64,000 nt of DNA from Amycolatopsis alkalitolerans (GTDB lineage Bacteria > Actinomycetota > Actinomycetes > Mycobacteriales > Pseudonocardiaceae). The stretch is from the NCBI RefSeq assembly GCF_006152065.1, contig NZ_VDFW01000012.1:100913-164912 (forward strand), written 5' to 3'. Shown in pieces: positions 58,377 to 64,000 of this stretch (the stretch's first letter is position 1; the number at the start of each line of letters is the position of its first letter). Under the pieces are notes generated by a model. That model worked only from the letters and a program-made list of their open reading frames with translations, was not told the origin of the DNA and made no database searches. Both the position numbers and the translations under genes were made by a program.

Positions 58377-59774
58377 TCAGGGTCGGATGTTCTGGTTGAG
58401 GTGGAACACGTTGTCCGGGTCGTACCGCCGTTTCAGGCTGACCAGTCGCGTGAACTTCTCGTCACCGTAGGCGGCGCGGACCCTGTCTTCGCCTTCCGTG
58501 CCGAGGTTGTTGACGTAAACGCCGTGGGAGTACCGCGCCATCGCGTCGGCGAACGTCCGGATGAGACCGCGCCTGGCGTCGTCCTCGCCTGCGTCGGTCC
58601 AGTTGCTCGCGGTGAGGAACTCGAACTTCGCGCCGCGGTGGCCGACCGCGGTGGCCTGCTCACCGACCCGGCTGATGGCGCCGCCCCGGGCCTGCAGGGA
58701 CCCGATGATCGGCGGATGTTCCTTGCCCGTGGCGTTTCCGCGGGCGAGGAACACCTCGATCGCGGCGTCCGGCAGGTCCCACAGGTAGTGCGATTTCCAG
58801 TACCGGCGCACCCCGTGCGGCCACGCGCCGTCGCTCGCGCACTGCAGGTCGAGGTAGGTAACCGGGCCGACGGTCTCCGCCAGCGGGGAGGCCACCGCGT
58901 GCAGCCGCCGGCCGAGTCGCAGTCCTTCGTCCACATCTCCGATGTGCACGAAGGTCAGTGTCACCACGGGTTTGCCGTGGTGTTCGGCAGGCACTGGGGT
59001 GTCCTGATCGGCATCCCAGATCGAGGCCGCCCACGTGGTTTCGTCGGCGGCCTCGTCAGCGAGCTCACGCAACGCCCGCAACACCTGGGCTCCGTCCTCG
59101 AGCGCGTAGCACGCGGTTCCCGTGGCGACCATGGGCCCGACGGGGTGCAGCTCGAATTCGAACGACGTGGTCACGCCGAAATTGCTGCCCGCGCCGCGTA
59201 GCGCCCACAGCAGATCGGTGTCGCCGGCGGTGGCGACCGTGCCGTCGGCGAGCACGACCTCGGCGGACCGCACATTGTCGCAGGCCAGCCCGTGTTTGCG
59301 GGCCATCCAGCCGAATCCACCGCCGAGGGTGAGGCCGCCGACCCCGGTGTGGGAGACGAAGCCGCTGGTGACCGCCAGGCCGTGCCGCTGCGTCTCCCGG
59401 TCCACCGAGGCCAGCAGACTGCCTGCGTGTACCGACGCCTGGCGAGTGCTCGGATCCACCCGGATCGCGGCCATCCCGGACAGGTCGATCGTCACCGCCT
59501 TGTCCGCGACGGCGAGCCCGGCGATGCTGTGGCCACCGCCGCGCACGGCGATCTCGAGTCCGCGTGCTCGCGCGGCGCCCAGCGCGGCGACGACGTCCTC
59601 AGTGCAGCGGCAGCGGGCGATGAGCGCGGGGCGCCGGTCGATACACCCGTTCCACACGCGCCGGGCATTGTCGTAGCCGGGGTCCTGCGGGAGGACGAGG
59701 TCCCCGCGAAAGGTCGGGCGCAGCTCTCTGGCCGCGTCCAGGGCCGCCTGCGCGGTGTCTGCGATGGCATCCAT
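58377..59774 (-). CDS. FAD-dependent oxidoreductase, berberine-bridge-enzyme type
   Basis: This 465-residue flavoprotein has a PCMH FAD domain with the 8-alpha-linked His82 (VRGGGHSIAG), GVGGLTLGGGFGWMARKHGL, and the C-terminal BBE motif YDPDNVFHLNQNI. Secreted or cytoplasmic members oxidise sugars, alkaloids or antibiotics; no signal peptide is visible here. The GAGCAC before the ATG is a modest ribosome site. It is divergent from the SARP regulator across 124 bases. Confidence 0.9.
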   Translation of the reverse strand: MDAIADTAQAALDAARELRPTFRGDLVLPQDPGYDNARRVWNGCIDRRPALIARCRCTEDVVAALGAARARGLEIAVRGGGHSIAGLAVADKAVTIDLSGMAAIRVDPSTRQASVHAGSLLASVDRETQRHGLAVTSGFVSHTGVGGLTLGGGFGWMARKHGLACDNVRSAEVVLADGTVATAGDTDLLWALRGAGSNFGVTTSFEFELHPVGPMVATGTACYALEDGAQVLRALRELADEAADETTWAASIWDADQDTPVPAEHHGKPVVTLTFVHIGDVDEGLRLGRRLHAVASPLAETVGPVTYLDLQCASDGAWPHGVRRYWKSHYLWDLPDAAIEVFLARGNATGKEHPPIIGSLQARGGAISRVGEQATAVGHRGAKFEFLTASNWTDAGEDDARRGLIRTFADAMARYSHGVYVNNLGTEGEDRVRAAYGDEKFTRLVSLKRRYDPDNVFHLNQNIRP

Positions 59775-59823
59775 GGGCGTGCTCCTGTTCTGTCGTCACT
59801 ACCACCGCCCACAGCTTCGGCCG

Positions 59824-59851
59824 CGAGGCTAAACGCCGGCTACACGCCTCG
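59824..59851. promoter_or_regulatory. Dyad in the flavoprotein/SARP divergent promoter
   Basis: CGAGGC, 16 bases, GCCTCG is a perfect 6-bp inverted repeat, about midway between the two divergent starts. It could bind the adjacent regulator. Support is weak because the arms are short and GC-rich. Confidence 0.3.
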
Positions 59852-59898
59852 GATACGGGTCATAAGGCACCATTGAGGACACGGCGAGGAGGCCGACC

Positions 59899-62800
59899 AT
59901 GCAGTTCCGCATCCTCGGGCCCGTCGCGGTGATCGGCGACGACGGCGACGGGATCCCGCTCGGGCCACCGCGGCAGCATGCGCTGCTGGCGGTTCTGCTG
60001 CTGCATCTCGGCACTCCGCTGTCCGTCGGCCACCTGGTCGACCTGCTCTGGGGAGACGCGGCGCCCGCCTCGGCGGCCACGATCGTGCACGGCTCCATCG
60101 CCGGGTTACGGCGGGCCCTGGCAGCCGGGTTGCTGGTGACCGAGCCCGGCGGCTACACCATCCGGGCGCGGCCGGACCAGGTGGACATGCTGCGTTTCGA
60201 GCGTCTGCTCGGCCAGGGGCGCAACGCCCTGCCTGCGGATCCGAAGACCGCGTCGGCTGTGCTGGCCGACGCCTTGTCCCTGTGGCGAGGTCCGGCGCTG
60301 GCCGGAGTCGACGCCCCGTTCGTGGCCGAGACCGCCAACCGGCTCGACGAACTGCGTTGCGACGCCGTCGAAGCGAAGGCTGAGGCCGACCTCGCGCTCG
60401 GCAGGCACGCGCACCTCGTCGGTGAACTCGAGGTCCTGGTGGCGCAGCATCCGCTGCGCGAACGGCTGCGCGCGCACCTCATGGTCGCGCTCTACCGCTG
60501 TGGCCGTCAGGCCGAGGCGCTGGCGGCCTACCAGGCGGCCCGCCGGGCACTGCGGGACGAGCTCGGCGTCGAGCCAGGGCCCGCGCTGCGGGACCTGCAC
60601 CGCGCCGTGCTACAACAGCACCCGTCCCTCGACCCGCCGGACACGACCCGCCACCGTGCCCGGTTGCCGCGACCGCTTGGCGCGTTCGTGGGTCGCGACC
60701 GCGAAGGTGCGCAGGTCACCGCGATGCTCGACCGGCACCGGCTGGTGACGCTGGCCGGTGCGGCCGGGATCGGGAAGACCCGGCTGGCGATCGAGGTCGG
60801 GCGCGGCGCGGCAGCGCGGTTTCCCGCCGGCATCTGGTTCGTCGACCTGGCCCCGCTGACGACGTCCGCGCTGGTGACCCACACCGTCGCCGATGTGCTC
60901 GGCCTTCGCGCCGAGACCGGGCCGGAGCTGCTCGACACCGTGTCGGCGGCGCTGGGCGACCGCAAGGGCCTGCTGATTCTCGACAACTGCGAGCACGTCG
61001 TGGACGGCTGCCGGTCGCTGGTCGAAGCCGTCGCGGCGGCGGGTACCGAGGTGCGCGTCCTGGCCACCAGCCGCGAAGCACTCGGCATCGCCGGTGAGGT
61101 CGTCTGCACCGTCGCCCCGCTTCCGGTGGCGGACCGCGATGCCTCGTGGGAACGGATGGCGGCCAGCGAGGCCGTGTCGTTGTTCGGGGCGCGAGCGGCC
61201 ACGGCCCGGCCGGGGTTCCGGGTCACCGAGGCCAACGCCGGCCTCGTCCGCGACATCTGCCACCGCCTGGACGGGTTGCCGCTCGCCCTGGAGCTGGCCG
61301 CGTCCCAGGTCGCCACGCTGCCGCTGCGCCGCATCCTCGACCACCTCGATCACCGGTCCCGGCTCCTGGACGCCCGCGAGGGCACTGCCGGTGGCAGGCA
61401 CCGCGGCCTGGACACCGCCTGCGACGGCAGCTACAACCTGCTCGGTGAGCCGGCACGGATCCTGTTCGCGCGGCTGTCGGTGTTCGCGGGCGGGTTCACA
61501 CTGGACGCCGCCGAGTCGGTGACCGCGGATGACCACCTCCCGGGACCGGACGTGGTGAGCCTGCTGTCCGGACTCGTCGCGCGGTCACTCGTCCAGCTGG
61601 AGCAGGTCTCGCCGGACCGTGGCCGTTACCGGATGCTCGAACCGCTGCGCCGGTACGCCCAGGGCCGGCTTGCCGAACGCGACGAGGGCGCGGCGATGGC
61701 CGACCGCCACGCACGCCACTACCTGGCGGTCGTCGAGGACGCGCAGCCTTGTCTCTACCGGGCGGGCTCGGTGCGCTGGCTGGACCGGCTTCGTGCGGAC
61801 GGCGAGAACCTGCGCGCAGCGCTGGGATGGGCGTTCGACGGCGGAGACCCGGAACTCGGCGCCAGGCTGGCGTCGGGGCTCTGGCACATGTGGGACCTCG
61901 CCGGCGCCCGGGTCGAGGGACTGCACTGGCTCGACGCCGGGCTGGCGGTCGTGGACCGATCCCGGGCCGGCCTGCGGATGCGACTGCTCGCCGCGGCGAC
62001 GCTCCTTCGCCTCGGTCTGGGCGAGCTCGACGCCGCCCACGACCTGGCCCGCGAACAGCTCGCGCTGGCCCGCTCGGTGCGTGACCGGCGGTGGGAAGGC
62101 GACGCGCTGACCAGGATCGGCATGGTCTGCTGGGCTCGCGGCGACCCGGCGGCGGCGCATGCTCCGCTCGAGCAGGCGGTGCAGGCGCTGCGCGCATCCG
62201 GGGACAGCTGGCGTGAAGCCATCGCGCTGGTGCACCTGGCACGAACGCAGCGGGACGACGATCAGCTGCCTGCGGCGGAGGCAACCGCGCGGACCGCACT
62301 GGATGTGGCAGAGCGCGTCGGCGAAGACACGATACTCGGCGTCTGCCTGGACGTGTGCAGCACGATCGCCGGCCAACAAGGCCGGTTCGCGCGCGCCGGC
62401 GAACTCGTCACGCGGGCGCTCGAGCACTACCGCGTGATCGGCTACCGCGAAGGTGAGGCGTCCGCCCTGCAGATCACCGGCGAGCTGACGTTGCGAGACC
62501 ATCCGGAGAATGCGCGCGGCTCCTTTCGCAAGGCGTTCGAACTGTGCACCGCGTCGGGACACCGCGCGGGGATGGCCACGAGTCTGGAACGCCTTGGCCG
62601 CGCCATGCTCGCGTGCGGTGACGGCAGGCGCGCGGCCGCGTTCCTGGGCGCGGCGGCCGCCCAGCGTGCACGCATCAGCGTCCCCGTACCGGCCACGGCG
62701 CGGCGCGCCCTGGACACGGCCCTGACCCGGCTTCGGTCCGAGCTCGGTGCCGAGGAATTCGACCGCGCCAGCCGTCGGGGCGCCGAGGCTTCGCCGGACG

Positions 62801-63336
62801 ACCTCCTCGAATGGGCCCTCGAGGTCGACGCCGGACACCCAGAGCAGCCGGTGACCGTCGTCTACGCCGATGCCGACACGGAACGCCTGTCACCAGTATT
62901 GGACGACCAGGCGTGGGCCGCCCTCACTCAATGGCTCGACCGCACGTTGCGCGCCTGCTGCGCGGAGCACGGGGCCGACCGGGTGTGGCAGGACGGGCGA
63001 ACCTACGTCGCGACCTTCCGCGGTTCCCCGGCCGCGCTGCGCTGCGCGGCCGGAATCCAGCAGCGGATGGCCGAGCATCGCCGTGAGCACGGTTTCGCGC
63101 CACGCATGCGCATCGGCGTGCATTCCGGGCCGGATGAACAGGATGCCGACGCCGCCCGCGTCGCCGCCGCCATCGCGACGGCGGCGAGCTACGGGCAGAT
63201 CCTGGCAACACGCGCGGTGGTCGAAGCGGCACGCGGATCGTTCCCCGTGTCAACGCCCGGACCCCTCGGAACCGCTGCGGGGACAGCAGAACTCGGCCCG
63301 GTGAAGGTGGCGATCATCGAGTGGTCCGTCGCGTGA
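59899..63336 (+). CDS. SARP/AfsR-type regulator: BTAD, NB-ARC, TPR, degenerate nucleotide-cyclase tail
   Basis: This 1145-residue protein begins with an OmpR-like DNA-binding domain (1-95) and the bacterial transcriptional activation domain (about 95-245). An NB-ARC ATPase follows, with Walker A GAAGIGKT (287-294) and Walker B LLILDN (358-363), then helical TPR-like repeats (about 620-960). From about 985 the tail resembles class III adenylate cyclase (IQQRMAEHRREHGF, MRIGVHSGP, YGQILATRAVVE) but lacks the metal Asp residues, so it is probably a binding or dimerisation module. GCGAGGAGG precedes the ATG. It likely activates a nearby or distant pathway. Confidence 0.9.
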   Translation: MQFRILGPVAVIGDDGDGIPLGPPRQHALLAVLLLHLGTPLSVGHLVDLLWGDAAPASAATIVHGSIAGLRRALAAGLLVTEPGGYTIRARPDQVDMLRFERLLGQGRNALPADPKTASAVLADALSLWRGPALAGVDAPFVAETANRLDELRCDAVEAKAEADLALGRHAHLVGELEVLVAQHPLRERLRAHLMVALYRCGRQAEALAAYQAARRALRDELGVEPGPALRDLHRAVLQQHPSLDPPDTTRHRARLPRPLGAFVGRDREGAQVTAMLDRHRLVTLAGAAGIGKTRLAIEVGRGAAARFPAGIWFVDLAPLTTSALVTHTVADVLGLRAETGPELLDTVSAALGDRKGLLILDNCEHVVDGCRSLVEAVAAAGTEVRVLATSREALGIAGEVVCTVAPLPVADRDASWERMAASEAVSLFGARAATARPGFRVTEANAGLVRDICHRLDGLPLALELAASQVATLPLRRILDHLDHRSRLLDAREGTAGGRHRGLDTACDGSYNLLGEPARILFARLSVFAGGFTLDAAESVTADDHLPGPDVVSLLSGLVARSLVQLEQVSPDRGRYRMLEPLRRYAQGRLAERDEGAAMADRHARHYLAVVEDAQPCLYRAGSVRWLDRLRADGENLRAALGWAFDGGDPELGARLASGLWHMWDLAGARVEGLHWLDAGLAVVDRSRAGLRMRLLAAATLLRLGLGELDAAHDLAREQLALARSVRDRRWEGDALTRIGMVCWARGDPAAAHAPLEQAVQALRASGDSWREAIALVHLARTQRDDDQLPAAEATARTALDVAERVGEDTILGVCLDVCSTIAGQQGRFARAGELVTRALEHYRVIGYREGEASALQITGELTLRDHPENARGSFRKAFELCTASGHRAGMATSLERLGRAMLACGDGRRAAAFLGAAAAQRARISVPVPATARRALDTALTRLRSELGAEEFDRASRRGAEASPDDLLEWALEVDAGHPEQPVTVVYADADTERLSPVLDDQAWAALTQWLDRTLRACCAEHGADRVWQDGRTYVATFRGSPAALRCAAGIQQRMAEHRREHGFAPRMRIGVHSGPDEQDADAARVAAAIATAASYGQILATRAVVEAARGSFPVSTPGPLGTAAGTAELGPVKVAIIEWSVA

Positions 63337-63407
63337 CACCCCAACGCCGCGATCATCAGCAGCTGTGGCCGTGGCGGTGAAAGGCAACGGCTCGGATAGA
63401 CATCACC

Positions 63408-63438
63408 GCCTGCGTTGTCCCCCAACGACAACGCAGGC
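63408..63438. terminator. Perfect 12-bp hairpin after the SARP gene
   Basis: GCCTGCGTTGTC, a 7-base loop (CCCCAAC), GACAACGCAGGC: the stem is perfect over 12 bp. It starts 72 bases after the SARP stop and ends 62 bases before the shell-protein start. No T-run follows, as usual for actinomycete terminators, and a leader-RNA role for the shell gene is possible. Confidence 0.65.
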
Positions 63439-63500
63439 CGCGCGAGCCGTGCCTAGGGTCGGTGCCGGCAGGGTTCGTCCGGCTGTCCTGAGGAGTGGAT

Positions 63501-63806
63501 ATGGCAGGCACGGCAAGGTCGGGTGCGCTGGGATTCGTCGAGACCAGGGGACTGGTCGGCGCGATCGAGGCGGCCGACGCGATGGTGAAGGCGGCGAATG
63601 TCGAACTCGAGGGGTACCGGACATTGCGCAACGGGCAGGTGTCGGTTCTCGTACGCGGCGACGTCGGGGCGGTCAAGGCCGCCGTGGACGCCGGCACCGC
63701 GGCCGCGGCCGGCGTCGGTGAACTGTATGCCTCGCACGTCATCCCGAGGCCGCACGGCGAAACCGAGGACGTGGTCGAGCAGGCGGTCACGCCCCCGGGT
63801 ACCTAG
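63501..63806 (+). CDS. Bacterial microcompartment shell protein (BMC domain)
   Basis: This 101-residue protein is a single BMC domain: [21 protein letters not shown] at the start, the central [15 protein letters not shown] and the ending SHVIPRPH. Such hexamers tile the shell of metabolosomes such as those for ethanolamine, propanediol or aminoacetone breakdown. The ATG at 63501 follows GAGGAG; a GTG at 63495 is weaker. No other shell gene (pentamer, trimer) or encapsulated enzyme set is visible to the left, and the right side is cut by the window. Confidence 0.9.
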   Translation: MAGTARSGALGFVETRGLVGAIEAADAMVKAANVELEGYRTLRNGQVSVLVRGDVGAVKAAVDAGTAAAAGVGELYASHVIPRPHGETEDVVEQAVTPPGT

Positions 63807-63877
63807 TGTCGTGTGATCCTGTCCGGTTTACGTTGCCGTGTTTGCCCGTAGGGTCGTTGGGTTTGTCCGCTGCGATG

Positions 63878-63990
63878 TCGAGTTGGCAGGTCCGGTCGCT
63901 GACTTTGCCCCCGGCGACAGCAGCCGGCCAACTCGATAACGCCCCGAGCCAACTCAGCGACGCCAAGAGCCAACTCAGCACCCTGGCAAA
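63878..63990. repeat. Inverted and 21-nt tandem GAGTTGGC-type repeats
   Basis: TCGAGTTGGC (63878-63887) and GCCAACTCGA (63927-63936) are 10-bp perfect inverted arms with a 39-base loop that holds a smaller GTCGC/GCGAC stem. The right arm begins a tandem series of CCAACTC units at 63928, 63949 and 63970, exactly 21 bases apart. The bases after the shell gene (63807-64000) otherwise show no gene. It looks like a non-coding or palindromic intergenic element; a heptad-coding origin is possible from the 21-base period. Confidence 0.6.
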
Positions 63991-64000
63991 CAAACACACC

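Noticed and set aside
63787..63999. Minus-strand frame with LSWLLAS-like repeats
   Set aside because: It has no ribosome site, is formed by the 21-base repeats and overlaps the end of the shell gene. I keep it as a repeat, not a gene.
1..64000. CRISPR arrays, transposases, integrases, tRNA or rRNA genes
   Set aside because: I looked on both strands and saw no spaced direct-repeat array, no transposase or integrase motif, and no tRNA- or rRNA-like sequence.

Overview
The window is 64 kb of very GC-rich DNA with short intergenic gaps, many 4-base ATGA/GTGA stop-start overlaps, frequent GTG and TTG starts, luciferase-like (LLM) oxidoreductases, an adrenodoxin-type ferredoxin reductase, a 7Fe ferredoxin and a large SARP/AfsR-type regulator. 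Together these point to a large-genome actinomycete, most plausibly a Pseudonocardiales member (Amycolatopsis-like); the genus is inference. I see no rRNA, tRNA, CRISPR array, insertion sequence or phage gene. Almost everything is catabolic: uptake systems, ligases, oxygenases and dehydrogenases, each block with its own regulator.

Layout. (1) 1-9.8 kb, plus strand: the end of a peptide/nickel-type ABC importer (permease end, two ATPases, lipoprotein binding protein), followed by three amidase-signature hydrolases, an MFS permease with a small AtzG-like tail, and a second AtzG-like small protein. This looks like an uptake-and-hydrolysis operon for an amide- or urea-like compound. (2) 9.8-25.4 kb, minus strand: two ADP-forming acyl-CoA ligases (one fused, one split SucC/SucD-like), two carboxyltransferase subunits, one biotin carboxylase, one biotin carrier, an ACAD10/11-type kinase-fold phosphotransferase, a cyclase-family hydrolase, an SsuABC-like importer, an LLM oxidoreductase and a TetR repressor. 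It reads as a carboxylic-acid activation and carboxylation pathway. (3) 25.5-29.7 kb: a LysR regulator, a quinone-reductase-like MDR enzyme, a fused XRE-TetR regulator and an ACAD10-like acyl-CoA dehydrogenase.

(4) 29.9-44.0 kb is the most distinctive part. One minus operon carries a P450 with its own ferredoxin reductase, EthD-like protein, 7Fe ferredoxin and FMN reductase. A second minus operon carries a split PEP-synthase pair resembling phenylphosphate synthase or CreHI, a PDR/VanB-type reductase, and IclR and AraC regulators. Divergently lie a histidine phosphatase, a Rieske oxygenase, a small zinc-ribbon protein and catB-catA-catC. A large 36-bp concentric dyad sits in the divergent promoter. 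I read this as aerobic breakdown of a phenolic compound through an aryl-phosphate intermediate, ending in ortho cleavage of catechol.

(5) 44.3-56.6 kb, minus: a 12-gene operon, read from an SsuABC-like importer through two alternating LLM monooxygenase/aldo-keto reductase units, two flavin reductases (one fused to an IclR-effector-like domain) and a flavodoxin-like protein to an aldehyde dehydrogenase and an alcohol dehydrogenase. It is faced by a LysR regulator. (6) 57.9-64.0 kb: a glycosyltransferase-87 remnant, a berberine-bridge-type flavoprotein, a giant SARP/NB-ARC/TPR regulator with a degenerate nucleotide-cyclase tail, a solitary bacterial microcompartment shell protein, and a non-coding tail with 21-nt repeats.
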